A DNA stretch of 64,000 bases, from assembly GCA_017527865.1 (NCBI GenBank), contig JAFXPN010000010.1, positions 1 through 64,000 on the forward strand, given 5' to 3'. Below, one piece after another: positions 16,573 to 25,329 of this stretch. The notes under the pieces are model-generated. The model made no database searches, was not told where the DNA came from, and was given only the letters and a program-made list of their open reading frames with translations. The position numbers and the translations under genes were made by a program. The first letter of the stretch is position 1, and every line of letters starts with the position of its first letter. This stretch comes from Clostridiales bacterium. Lineage in GTDB: Bacteria; Bacillota; Clostridia; Saccharofermentanales; Saccharofermentanaceae.

Positions 16573-19500
16573 ATGTCAGACGGCAGAGATGAGAATAAGA
16601 AACCCATATCATTCGGAGAGATCGCACTGGCGCTTGCGAATGATTATGACAGCATCTTTATAATCGACTCCGAAGATGACAGCTATGTCGAATACCTCGC
16701 AGAAGGCGATAATAAGGAGCTTGTACGAAGGGCGTCCGGAGAGAATTTCTACACGGATGTCATCCGCGATGCGCGTGAGCAGATATATCCTGATGATCAG
16801 GATTATTTCATCAGTTCGTTTAAGAAAGAGAACATAACCGAGATATTGAAGAACGGAAAGTCGTTCTCTCTTAATTACCGTCTTCTCATTGACGGAAAGC
16901 CTTACCACTATTTCCTTAAGACGATCAAAGGCTCGGATCAGAAGGTCATCATCGGCGTCCAGAATGTCGATGAGCAGGTGAGAAGACAGAGGGCTTCCGA
17001 TCTTGAACGTCTGACATATCAGCATATCGCAGGCGCTTTGGCCAGCCGGTACGAGGCTATCTATTATGTCAACATCGATACCGATGCCTATACCCAGTAC
17101 AGCACGAGCGATGAATATGCCAAGCTCGGGACTGCGAATGAGGGGGATGATTTTTTCGCAGATACTGAAAGGGACGTAAAGGCATATATATTCAAGGATG
17201 ATATCGATTATGTTTTATCGGTATTCAGTAAGGAGAAGCTGCTCCGCAATCTTGAGGAGAACGGTAATGTCACTATTACCTACAGGCAGCAGCTGGGTGA
17301 CGACACCAAGTATGTAACGACTACAATAGTACATCCGAAGAACGATCCCGGTCACATCGTTATGGGTGTGATGAATATAGATGCGCAGATGAAGCGTGAG
17401 CAGAAGATGCTCGAGGAAAGCACGATATACAACGAAGTGGCGCTCGCTCTCGCAAGCCGTTATGAGGCGATCTACCGCGTTAATATCATTACCAACGAAT
17501 ATTATGAATACAGCGCAAGCGCACAGTATACGAAGCTTGATATAGGCAACAGGGGAGAGGACTTCTTTGCCGATACCCAGCGCAACATGAAGCACGATAT
17601 CTATCATGAGGATTACCCGATGATGGCCCGCGCCATGGACAAGGATAATCTGATGAGAAGACTGGCTGCGATCGGCAAGGTATTCCTTAATTACAGACTC
17701 CTTCTCGACGGCAGGCCTCAGTATGTAAACCTCGTCATCCTCCGTCCGAAGGAAGATTCCGAACACATCATCGTTGCCCTCGAGAACATAGATGAAGCCA
17801 AGCGGCGTGAGATAGAGTTCGAGGCTGCCATCGGCAATGCCATTGACATGGCCAATAAGGATGCGCTGACCGGAGTCAAGAACAAGCATGCGTACGTTAA
17901 TCTCGAAGTCTCCATCGATAACGAGATCGGCAACGGCGGGGATGTCGAGTTCGCGGTTGCGGTGTGTGACATCAACGGCTTGAAGAAGGTCAATGACGAG
18001 AAGGGTCATGTCGCCGGCGATGACTATATCAGGGAAGCGAGCAGGCTGATCTGCGAGATATTTGATCACAGTCCCGTGTTCAGATACGGCGGAGATGAGT
18101 TCGTCATCATCTTGAGAGACAATGACTATAAGATGCGCCATGAATTGTTCAAGAAGCTTGCGCAGGAACAGCGTCTCAATGCGGATAACGGCAGCGTTAC
18201 TTTCGCATACGGCATGTCCGAGTTTATTCCCGAGAGCGATCTTCGCGTTCAGGATGTTTTTGAACGCGCCGATGAACTCATGTATGAGAACAAGAGAAGG
18301 TTCAAGGGGGAAGGATTCGGATTTGAGGACGAGGCTCCTGCCGTTGAGAGTTATTCTTTCGTAAGATTCTATGAGCTTTATGAGCAGCTGTTGCGGGAGA
18401 TCGTGTCCTTCGAAGAAAAGCCGAATATTAAACTCATCGAGGATCTTCTGGTCAGGATATCGACGATGTTCAGACTGAGCAAGGGCATCACGCATGTCTA
18501 CATGAATCCTCAGGCGGAACGCGAGGGCAAAGGTGAGATCCTGTGTGCTTTCGATACCCACAAGGAAGGCAAAGAACTGCTGACGATCCGCGTGGTCACG
18601 AGTGTTATGACGAGCGCAGCGATGACCGTCTACATGGCAGAAGATGAGGTCCCTTTGAGCGCCGAGGAACTGTCCAAGGTGGAACTTGTGATGAGAACGG
18701 TCTTAAGCTTCATAACTCGTAACCGACTGAAGCGTATCGTCTATGATCTTGCTTATTACGATGAATTCGGATATCCGAATCTCCGTTTCTGGAACAAGTC
18801 GATGATCGATATCCTTCATACGCCGGCCTTCTATGACAAGGTGTTCTTCAGATATAACTTAAGGCATTTCGCTCTTGTCAACAGGGAGTTCGGAAGACCG
18901 GTCGGCGACCGCATCATGAAGACGCACTTTAAGGGGCTGGAGGAAGTAATCGGCAAGGACGGATTCTTAGGACGCTTAGGCGGAGATAACTACATCGGAT
19001 TCTGCGGCAGGAATGATCTTAATGCGGTTGTTGAGTATCTTAGCGGTACCCGTATAAAAGTGGATGATGCTCACAGCGTCATGGTCAAGACTAGCGCGGG
19101 CCTGTTTGAAGTAAAAAAGGATTTTAACCCCGCAGACCCGGGTGACCTTATGGCAAAGCTTACGAGCACTTTCATTTTCGCGCAGAGCGGAGGCAGGGAT
19201 CACATCCTCATGTATGACGATTCCCTTATGAAGGGCAGAGAGAAAGAGATGCAGGTCCAGCAGATATTCACGGAGGCTCTTGCAAAGGGTGAGTTTGTTC
19301 CTTTCTACCAGCCCAAGGTCGATATCAATACGGGAAGGATAGTCGGAGGCGAAGCTCTGTGCAGATGGTTCCGCGGCGGCAAGATGATACCTCCGGTCGA
19401 ATTTATCCCTGTGCTTGAGATGACTAACGACATCTGCAAGCTCGACTTCTTTATGCTTGAGTCCGTATGCCGCAACCAGCGTGACTGGCTCGACGGAGGC

Positions 19501-20031
19501 GAAGGCAGAACTCTCGTGCCGATGTCCATCAATTTCTCGCGTAAGCACATAATGAATCCGGATCTTGCGGATAATATCGAGGAGATCATGGATAAGTACA
19601 GGATCCCTCATTATGCCATCGAGGTCGAGTTTACCGAGACAACGAGCGATACCGAGTTTAGTGACTTAAGAAGGATCGTAACGCGCCTTCACGAAAAGGG
19701 GATCAGCACTTCCATCGATGACTTCGGCATGGGATCCTCATCACTTAATACCCTGAAGGGCATTCCTTGGAGCACGGTCAAGATCGACAAGGGCTTCCTC
19801 CCCGAAGAAGACGATCCTGAAGATTCCGAGAAATACATCATGTTCAAATACGTAGTTACACTGTCGAAGGCTCTCGGGTTCAACTGCATCGCCGAGGGAG
19901 TTGAGACCGAACATCAGATCAGGATAATGCGTGAGAACGGCTGCGATATTGCGCAGGGTTATTACTACGACAAACCCCTTCCGAAGGAAGAGTTCGAGGC
20001 CAGGATCGTTACCAAATTGTACGAGAAGTAA
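16573..20031 (+). CDS. Triple PAS-like, GGDEF, degenerate GGDEF and EAL protein
   Basis: The 1152-residue protein begins with three tandem homologous sensor modules (about 10-140, 150-285, 290-425), each starting with a version of ALASRYEAIYxVN. A GGDEF domain follows (about 430-590, RYGGDEFVIIL intact), then a linker, a second degenerate GGDEF-like domain (about 720-880, LGGDNYIGF) and an EAL domain (about 890-1150: GGEALCRW, SINFSR, EFTETTSD, DDFGMGSSS, IAEGVETEH). Both c-di-GMP synthesis and hydrolysis residues look intact. There are no TM helices, so sensing is cytosolic. The start at 16573 has GAGGTGG just upstream; an in-frame ATG at 16561 is also possible. Confidence 0.88.
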   Translation: MSDGRDENKKPISFGEIALALANDYDSIFIIDSEDDSYVEYLAEGDNKELVRRASGENFYTDVIRDAREQIYPDDQDYFISSFKKENITEILKNGKSFSLNYRLLIDGKPYHYFLKTIKGSDQKVIIGVQNVDEQVRRQRASDLERLTYQHIAGALASRYEAIYYVNIDTDAYTQYSTSDEYAKLGTANEGDDFFADTERDVKAYIFKDDIDYVLSVFSKEKLLRNLEENGNVTITYRQQLGDDTKYVTTTIVHPKNDPGHIVMGVMNIDAQMKREQKMLEESTIYNEVALALASRYEAIYRVNIITNEYYEYSASAQYTKLDIGNRGEDFFADTQRNMKHDIYHEDYPMMARAMDKDNLMRRLAAIGKVFLNYRLLLDGRPQYVNLVILRPKEDSEHIIVALENIDEAKRREIEFEAAIGNAIDMANKDALTGVKNKHAYVNLEVSIDNEIGNGGDVEFAVAVCDINGLKKVNDEKGHVAGDDYIREASRLICEIFDHSPVFRYGGDEFVIILRDNDYKMRHELFKKLAQEQRLNADNGSVTFAYGMSEFIPESDLRVQDVFERADELMYENKRRFKGEGFGFEDEAPAVESYSFVRFYELYEQLLREIVSFEEKPNIKLIEDLLVRISTMFRLSKGITHVYMNPQAEREGKGEILCAFDTHKEGKELLTIRVVTSVMTSAAMTVYMAEDEVPLSAEELSKVELVMRTVLSFITRNRLKRIVYDLAYYDEFGYPNLRFWNKSMIDILHTPAFYDKVFFRYNLRHFALVNREFGRPVGDRIMKTHFKGLEEVIGKDGFLGRLGGDNYIGFCGRNDLNAVVEYLSGTRIKVDDAHSVMVKTSAGLFEVKKDFNPADPGDLMAKLTSTFIFAQSGGRDHILMYDDSLMKGREKEMQVQQIFTEALAKGEFVPFYQPKVDINTGRIVGGEALCRWFRGGKMIPPVEFIPVLEMTNDICKLDFFMLESVCRNQRDWLDGGEGRTLVPMSINFSRKHIMNPDLADNIEEIMDKYRIPHYAIEVEFTETTSDTEFSDLRRIVTRLHEKGISTSIDDFGMGSSSLNTLKGIPWSTVKIDKGFLPEEDDPEDSEKYIMFKYVVTLSKALGFNCIAEGVETEHQIRIMRENGCDIAQGYYYDKPLPKEEFEARIVTKLYEK

Positions 20032-20088
20032 GCGGCAGCTTACCGCTTATGATATAATCCACATGTATTTTTTATTAGGAGGCAAAAT

Positions 20089-20874
20089 ATGTTTGATTAT
20101 TCAGGAAAAGTCGTAGCCGTTACCGGAGCATCTTCCGGACTCGGCAAGCAGATGGCTGAAGGATTTGCCGCTCAGAAAGCGAATCTTGTCCTTCTTGCAA
20201 GAAGGATCGAGAGGCTTGAAGCTTCTGCCAAGGAGTGGTCCGAGAAGTACGGAGTCGATGTTCTTCCCGTTGCGTGCGACGTAACGGACGCCGGATCCAT
20301 CGAAGCTGCCGTAGCTGCCGTTAAGGAGCATTTCGGACATTGCGAAGTCATCATCAATGACGCGGGCGGTGAGAAGGGAACAGGAACTCCTTTCGTTGAT
20401 TTCAAGAGAGAAGACTGGGACTTCACGCTTAACCTTGACCTTACTTCCGTATTCTCGGTTACGCAGGCTTTTGTCAATCTCATGAAGGAAGCCATGGCAG
20501 AAGGAAAGCAGTCATACGGACGTGTTATCAATATCGCATCGATCTATGGACTTGTCGGCAATACCGCAATTCCCACTATCGCATATCACACGACAAAGGG
20601 CGCTGTAGTTAACTTTACAAGAGGCGCGGCAGCTGAGCTGGCACCGAGCGGCATCACCGTCAATGCCATCTGCCCCGGCTACTTCTATACAGAGCTTACG
20701 ACAGATACATTGAACAGCGAGTACTTCCAGGCTTTTGCGAACAGCACTGTTCCTATGAAGAGATACGGCAGTGAGGGTGAGCTTAATTCCGCAGCCATCT
20801 TCCTGGGTGCCGAGGAGTCTTCCTACGTCACGGGCCAGGCAATCGCTGTTGACGGCGGATACACCTGCGTATAA
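20089..20874 (+). CDS. Short-chain dehydrogenase/reductase
   Basis: This 261-residue classical SDR has the cofactor motif TGASSGLG (residues 12-19), INDAGG in place of NNAG, catalytic Ser in INIASIYG and Tyr166/Lys170 in YHTTK. It ends with the usual YVTGQAIAVDGGY. Members oxidise or reduce alcohol/ketone pairs with NAD(P)H; resemblance to FabG and gluconate 5-dehydrogenase types does not fix the substrate. A strong AGGAGG site precedes the ATG, a TATAAT box lies at 20052, and a terminator follows, so it is a single-gene transcript. Confidence 0.87.
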   Translation: MFDYSGKVVAVTGASSGLGKQMAEGFAAQKANLVLLARRIERLEASAKEWSEKYGVDVLPVACDVTDAGSIEAAVAAVKEHFGHCEVIINDAGGEKGTGTPFVDFKREDWDFTLNLDLTSVFSVTQAFVNLMKEAMAEGKQSYGRVINIASIYGLVGNTAIPTIAYHTTKGAVVNFTRGAAAELAPSGITVNAICPGYFYTELTTDTLNSEYFQAFANSTVPMKRYGSEGELNSAAIFLGAEESSYVTGQAIAVDGGYTCV

Positions 20875-20900
20875 GAAACTGAAAACTTAACAGGGCAAAA

Positions 20901-20940
20901 GACAGGCGGCGCTGATTCGGCGACACGCCTGTCTTTTTTT
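20901..20940 (+). terminator. Rho-independent terminator after the SDR gene
   Basis: Arms GACAGGCG (20901-20908) and CGCCTGTC (20926-20933) form an 8-bp stem, with extra pairing possible inside the loop, followed by a run of seven T. Confidence 0.88.
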
Positions 20941-20954
20941 GTCTGCAGCACATT

Positions 20955-21054
20955 ACTTAGTGTTTTGCTTGTTTTTTTCGAAAAACACTAAGTGGAGCAC
21001 TCGGTTAGGGGCAAAACTTAGTGTTTTGCTTTAGATTTTCGAAAAACATTAAGT
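20955..21054. repeat. Two tandem long hairpins, 61-bp period
   Basis: Unit 1 (20955-20993) has arms ACTTAGTGTTTT and AAAACACTAAGT, a perfect 12-bp stem. Unit 2 (21016-21054) has the same left arm and one changed base in the right arm. Loops are 15 nt and share the TTTTCG element. The region 20875-21187 has no gene; besides the terminator and these hairpins it holds GC-rich sequence (21061-21110) with no clear feature. Confidence 0.75.
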
Positions 21055-21187
21055 GGGAAATTAAGTGCGGCGCAGCGGGGCCGGAAGGCCGCGAGGCGGC
21101 GCGGTCTAAGGGTTTAACATTGTTAGATCGGCTTTTCGCGACGGCGGCATTGGACTTGCGGCTTTAATAAGAGTAACATCTGCTCTG

Positions 21188-22303
21188 ATGTTCAAGAAAG
21201 TTAAGATCGATGTTGTGATGTGTATTGCATGGCTGCTTGCGGCAGTCTCGGCATTCTTTGTTCATCCGGACCGGGAATATATCGGATACATTGATTTCCG
21301 CTCACTCGGTATCCTGTGGGGACTGATGGTCATCATACAGGGGTTTAAGGCGAACGGGCTTTTCGAGAAGACGGCGGATGCGCTGCTTGCGCATGTTTCC
21401 AAGGGGCGGCAGCTTTCCCTGGTGCTGATATTCATATGCTTTGTCGGCAGCATGTTCATTACGAATGATGTGGCGCTCATTACCTTTGTGCCGCTGTCGA
21501 TCATGATGCTGCGCGGCTGCGGCAGGGAAGACATAATGATACCCGTTATAGTTCTGCAGACCATAGCCGCCAATCTCGGCAGCATGTTAACGCCCATAGG
21601 AAATCCTCAGAATCTTTACTTGTACGGACTTACCGGGATGCCGCTCACGGATTTCCTGCTGCTGATGCTCCCCTATAGCTTAGTGTCAGCTGTGCTCCTG
21701 CTGATATCGGCCTTCCTGCTTCCCGGACAGAATAAGCCTCTTAACCTGTCTTCCCGGTCTGACGGCGGGAAGAAGACCGGCAGCCTTCAGTCCACAATTA
21801 TATCCGCCATTCTTTTTGTGATCGCATTTCTCTCGGTTTTGAGGGTGATCCCGTGGTATATCCTCGCTGCGATAGTGTTCGTTGCTGTGTTGTGCATTGA
21901 CTGTAAGCTGCTATTGAAAGCGGATTATGTGCTGCTGTTAACATTCATCGGATTCTTTATCTTTACCGGCAATATGTCGCGGATCCCTGTCATCCGTGAT
22001 CTGCTTAATGAGGTCATCGGCGGAAGGGAATTCTATGCGGCCGTGCTGTCGAGCCAGGTGATAAGCAATGTGCCTGCGGCTTTGCTCTTGTCCTCATACA
22101 CTGCGAACTATAACGACCTTATCATCGGCGTTAACGCAGGGGGACTCGGTACCCTCATCGCGTCAATGGCGAGCCTCATATCATATAAGGCTTATGCCAA
22201 AGAATATAAGGGCAGCAGTCTTAAGTATATCGCCGTGTTTACGGGGTTCAATGTATGCTTCCTTGCGGTGATGATCGCCGTGTACAAATTACTGTTAAAA
22301 TGA
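21188..22303 (+). CDS. SLC13/ArsB-type anion permease
   Basis: This 371-residue membrane protein has about 10 TM helices. It contains the ion-transporter superfamily signatures FITNDVALITFVPL (about 95) and MLTPIGNPQN (about 138), and a matching second-half helix with SSQVISNVPAALLLS. These are the hairpin substrate/cation sites of the citrate/arsenite/DASS group. It probably moves a dicarboxylate or inorganic anion; arsenite is not supported because no ars genes are near. No ribosome site is visible. A -10-like TAACAT ends 8 nt before the ATG. Confidence 0.78.
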   Translation: MFKKVKIDVVMCIAWLLAAVSAFFVHPDREYIGYIDFRSLGILWGLMVIIQGFKANGLFEKTADALLAHVSKGRQLSLVLIFICFVGSMFITNDVALITFVPLSIMMLRGCGREDIMIPVIVLQTIAANLGSMLTPIGNPQNLYLYGLTGMPLTDFLLLMLPYSLVSAVLLLISAFLLPGQNKPLNLSSRSDGGKKTGSLQSTIISAILFVIAFLSVLRVIPWYILAAIVFVAVLCIDCKLLLKADYVLLLTFIGFFIFTGNMSRIPVIRDLLNEVIGGREFYAAVLSSQVISNVPAALLLSSYTANYNDLIIGVNAGGLGTLIASMASLISYKAYAKEYKGSSLKYIAVFTGFNVCFLAVMIAVYKLLLK

Positions 22304-22370
22304 CATTGCATTTCCGCCTTTGATTCTGTTATCTTATGGTGAATCGAATTTCATATAACGGAGGTCCTAT

Positions 22371-23534
22371 ATGAGAATTATGAAGTTGGCGGCGGCCGCG
22401 CTTGCTGCAGTTTTCATGATCGGAACAGCGCCTTTTATGAAGACGGATGCGAATGCGGACGGTTTGTCTGTCAGTGTGACGGTTGATACTACGCTGATGC
22501 GTCCTTACTTTTTGGCTAATGTCGAAAACTTAAATCTTTTGTCTGTGTTCCAAGATCAGACTACAGTGGAACCGAGTAACTATATTGGTGCGATGACCGA
22601 GGCATGGTATAAGGTATACGAGCCTTACGATCAAGGCATTCAACCTGCTCAGATCATATTACGCTATAATCGTCATATTGGAGAGCGTTTTTTTGAAGCT
22701 GGAGAAAATCTGGCCGTTACGATTAACGGTGCGAGAACCACAGGATATAGCATTATTGATAATGCTGGCAGTCAGTACATTGAACACAGATATAAGGTCG
22801 ATTTGGGATACAGTATAGATTATGGTGGCGGTCATACTGGAAGAGCTACAGCATCATTGTCAGTATTGCAAGCAAGAGTTGATCAGGGAGCAGGCCACTT
22901 CACATATATAACGGTTACCTTTTCTAATCTGTATTGGCCAGGATCAGATCCTAATCCGGACCCCAATCCGGATCCTAACCCGGATCCCAATCCGGATCCT
23001 AACCCGGATCCCAATCCCGATCCCAACCCGGATCCTAATCCGGACCCGAATCCGGATCCGAATCCCGATCCCGATCCGAACCCTGATCCCCTGCCGGATC
23101 CCGATCCCGCGCCTGCAGGATCGGTCAATATGTTCAGACTCTATAATCCGAACAGCGGCGAGCATTTCTATACTTCCAATCTTAGCGAACGCAATCATCT
23201 GGCGAGCCTCGGATGGAATTATGAAGGCATCGGCTGGCTTGCTCCCCAGTCGTCTAACACTCCCGTATACAGACTTTACAACCCGAACGGCGGTGAGCAT
23301 CATTACACGACCAGCATAGCGGAGAGAAATAATCTTATAAGTCTCGGCTGGAATGATGAGGGAATAGGCTGGTATTCCGATGACACAAGGACAGTGCCTC
23401 TCTACAGACAGTACAATCCGAATGCATTTGCCAATAACCACAACTATACGACATCGATAAGAGAGAACGATCATCTCGTTTCTCTCGGCTGGCGTGCCGA
23501 AGGCATCGGCTGGTACGGCACAGGCAGAGGATAA
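22371..23534 (+). CDS. Secreted DUF5648 repeat protein with a DPNP linker
   Basis: The 387-residue protein has a signal peptide (about 1-30, ending near ANA-DG), a 150-residue N-terminal domain of unknown fold, a linker of about 20 Asp-Pro-Asn-Pro units (about 188-245), and three DUF5648 repeats of about 45 residues, each with RLYNPN-GEHxYT and GWxxEGIGW. DUF5648 is found in secreted surface proteins of Gram-positive bacteria, often beside peptidoglycan hydrolase or binding domains. No catalytic domain or anchor is visible, so it may bind wall glycans. The N-terminal domain coding region is clearly more AT-rich than its surroundings. AGGTCC ribosome site; terminator downstream. Confidence 0.82.
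   Translation: MRIMKLAAAALAAVFMIGTAPFMKTDANADGLSVSVTVDTTLMRPYFLANVENLNLLSVFQDQTTVEPSNYIGAMTEAWYKVYEPYDQGIQPAQIILRYNRHIGERFFEAGENLAVTINGARTTGYSIIDNAGSQYIEHRYKVDLGYSIDYGGGHTGRATASLSVLQARVDQGAGHFTYITVTFSNLYWPGSDPNPDPNPDPNPDPNPDPNPDPNPDPNPDPNPDPNPDPNPDPDPNPDPLPDPDPAPAGSVNMFRLYNPNSGEHFYTSNLSERNHLASLGWNYEGIGWLAPQSSNTPVYRLYNPNGGEHHYTTSIAERNNLISLGWNDEGIGWYSDDTRTVPLYRQYNPNAFANNHNYTTSIRENDHLVSLGWRAEGIGWYGTGRG
22951..23110 (+). repeat. Coding tandem repeat (DPNP units)
   Basis: About 150 bp of degenerate 12-bp units of the type GATCCGAATCCG encode the Pro/Asp/Asn linker of the DUF5648 protein. The unit number is likely to vary between strains through slippage. Confidence 0.85.
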
Positions 23535-23577
23535 GATCCGTTCGTTTCTGCAGGATCAAATCTAAGATTTCAAAGAA

Positions 23578-23606
23578 CGGCACCGGGATTCCGGTGCTGT
23601 TTTTTA
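23578..23606 (+). terminator. Rho-independent terminator after the DUF5648 gene
   Basis: GCACCGG (23580-23586) pairs with CCGGTGC (23591-23597) across a GATT-type tetraloop and is followed by GTTTTTTATT. Confidence 0.9.
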
Positions 23607-23714
23607 TTATTAATCAACAAATAACACTGACATTGTTCATTGGAAAGCATCACTTGGTATGCGATAATCAAGATAACAAGAACAACCTTACTATAGATAA
23701 AGGAGGATAAGAAT

Positions 23715-23993
23715 ATGAAAGATGAAAACGAACTTAATCTTGAAGAGATGAACGACGTAGCAGGCGGTGTCAATATTGGCGGATCAGAATCGTTCACGGC
23801 CGGCGGAAACTTTATTGAAGTTGACAGTCCTCTTCGCACGGCCGGCGGAAGTCTCGCAGGATTGGAAGAAGCGGCAGGCAGGAGGGTGATCGGTTCGATC
23901 GCGGCGGATATTCCGATTCCGAATGCCAAGGATATCTTGGTCAATGATTCGAGAAATCCCAAAAACAGGACCGGTAAGAATCACATCCTTTAA
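23715..23993 (+). CDS. Small peptide with a double-glycine-type leader
   Basis: This 92-residue peptide starts with an acidic helix-forming segment, ELNLEEMNDVAGG, matching the double-glycine leader pattern (L-x-x-E-E-M-x-x-V-x-GG) used by C39-peptidase exporters for bacteriocins, peptide pheromones and some RiPPs. The predicted mature part is about 74 residues, Gly/Ser-rich at first, with two TAGG motifs, and it contains no Cys. The ribosome site AAAGGAGG is very strong. It has its own terminator. No C39 transporter or maturation enzyme is adjacent; the nearest downstream gene is a nitroreductase. Function unknown. Confidence 0.65.
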   Translation: MKDENELNLEEMNDVAGGVNIGGSESFTAGGNFIEVDSPLRTAGGSLAGLEEAAGRRVIGSIAADIPIPNAKDILVNDSRNPKNRTGKNHIL

Positions 23994-24022
23994 AGTTTGA
24001 CCGCTGCAGATCAAGATGAGTT

Positions 24023-24052
24023 ATTGCCCCCGTGTAAAAGCGGGGGCAATTC
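24023..24052. terminator. Terminator hairpin after the small peptide gene
   Basis: ATTGCCCCCG (24023-24032) and CGGGGGCAAT (24041-24050) form a perfect 10-bp stem with an 8-nt loop. The T tract is weak, so termination strength is uncertain. Confidence 0.7.
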
Positions 24053-24104
24053 AATGAAATTTTAGTATATAATAATTAAATGATTATTGGTTAAGGAGGC
24101 TGTG

Positions 24105-24773
24105 ATGACAGAGCAAATGAGACAGGCGATGAAGGAAAGGCATACCGTCAGGCAGTTTGACGGGACGCCTTTAACTGATGCCGAGAAGAGCATCCTGAGA
24201 TCAAGGGTTGATGAGCTGAATAAGCAGTATGACTTATCGATCGCATTGATCGAGAGTGAGAAGTCGCCGCTTAGTTTCCTGGGCAAGACGCTCATGGGCG
24301 GCGCGGGTGTTTATTCGTATTTTGTTCTGGCTGCCGATGACCGTGACGGCGAGGATGAGATGCTCGGATATGCAGGCTCCGACCTGTGCCTCTATGCCCA
24401 GATGAACGGCCTTAACACATGGTGGATGGCCGGCACGTTTAACAGGCGGTTTGTGGAGGGCTTGGTAAGCGGCAAGAAGATCGTAAGCATTATCGCCGCA
24501 GGACACGGCAAGACGCAGGGTGTGCCGCATAAGAGCAAGCGTCCCGATCAGGTCAGCAGCTACGAAGGCGAAGCACCGGAATGGTTTAATAATGGTGTAC
24601 AGGCAGCTTTGCTGGCGCCGACCGCGCTCAACATGCAGGCATTTACTATCACAGGCAAAGGGAATACGGTCAGCCTGACATACAAAAGCGGACCCATGTC
24701 CGGGATAGATAAGGGGATCGTAAAGCACCATTTCGAGCTTGGTGCCGGCAAAGAAAACTTCGAGTGGGCGTAA
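24105..24773 (+). CDS. Nitroreductase family protein
   Basis: The 222-residue protein begins with MRQAMKERHTVRQFDGTPL, the usual FMN-phosphate binding N-terminus of nitroreductases, and has LMAPTALNMQ-like sequence near 170 (LLAPTALNMQAFTI). The order and length fit the TM1586-type branch, in which two half domains are fused. It is predicted to be a cytosolic FMN oxidoreductase using NAD(P)H; substrate unknown. The ATG at 24105 is preferred because TTAAGGAGG sits 6 nt upstream. A four-codon ATG-to-TAA minigene at 24080 ends inside that ribosome site. Confidence 0.8.
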   Translation: MTEQMRQAMKERHTVRQFDGTPLTDAEKSILRSRVDELNKQYDLSIALIESEKSPLSFLGKTLMGGAGVYSYFVLAADDRDGEDEMLGYAGSDLCLYAQMNGLNTWWMAGTFNRRFVEGLVSGKKIVSIIAAGHGKTQGVPHKSKRPDQVSSYEGEAPEWFNNGVQAALLAPTALNMQAFTITGKGNTVSLTYKSGPMSGIDKGIVKHHFELGAGKENFEWA

Positions 24774-24804
24774 TGATCTCAGGTTCAAACTCAGCCGGTG
24801 ATAT

Positions 24805-25305
24805 ATGAACAGAAATAGGATTCGGATTATATTGACAGCGGTTTTATTAATTACACTCATTGCCGGTGTGTTATTGTTTGCATTCGCCAAATCTCCGGAG
24901 CGTTACTGCAAAATATGCCTGTACTCTAATGTCTCGGATTTTGACAGCCTTGTTCATTATGTCAGGCAATATGATCTTATGGGAGAAGTTGAAGTCGGGG
25001 ACAGTGATATTCCGCAGGAGATAGAACAGATACTTGAGCGGCTTAATGATCAATATCAGCAGGACAGTGATTATCCCGTGTTTACATCGATCGTTGCCCG
25101 TCATGATGATGACGGGAACATCTATATTTCTGTTCAGGCAGAGAAACATAAGAAGAGAGGCGAGGACGGGCAAAACTCTCCGGATATAAGGTGCTGCTGT
25201 CTTGTGTATGTCGATCCGGATTACAGTGAAAGTGTAATGGAAATGTCCGTTGATCCGTTCTATGATAATTGGCGTGTATGGTCGAGCGATATATGGTCCG
25301 GATAA
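24805..25305 (+). CDS. Single-TM protein of unknown function
   Basis: The 166-residue protein has one TM segment (about 8-29) and an extracellular-facing domain rich in Asp, Glu and Tyr, with Cys at CKIC and CCC. The last 50 residues (DIRCCCLVYVDPDYSES...) look folded but match nothing recognised. The segment is not followed by a lipobox, so a membrane anchor is more likely than a lipoprotein. It lies between the nitroreductase and an acyltransferase on the same strand with short gaps. Confidence 0.55.
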   Translation: MNRNRIRIILTAVLLITLIAGVLLFAFAKSPERYCKICLYSNVSDFDSLVHYVRQYDLMGEVEVGDSDIPQEIEQILERLNDQYQQDSDYPVFTSIVARHDDDGNIYISVQAEKHKKRGEDGQNSPDIRCCCLVYVDPDYSESVMEMSVDPFYDNWRVWSSDIWSG

Positions 25306-25329
25306 CAATTATTATAAGTTTGGCAAAGC

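Noticed and set aside
17215..18561. 448-residue minus-strand frame under the GGDEF-EAL gene
   Set aside because: It is a shadow of strongly biased codons in the sense gene, whose domains are unmistakable.
21061..21110. GC-rich stretch as a structured RNA or insertion scar
   Set aside because: It has short self-complementary parts but no clear long stem, target duplication or match to a known RNA.
22951..23110. Regular DNA repeats resembling a CRISPR or minisatellite array
   Set aside because: The 12-bp units have no spacers and translate in frame to DPNP repeats of a secreted protein, so they are a coding repeat.
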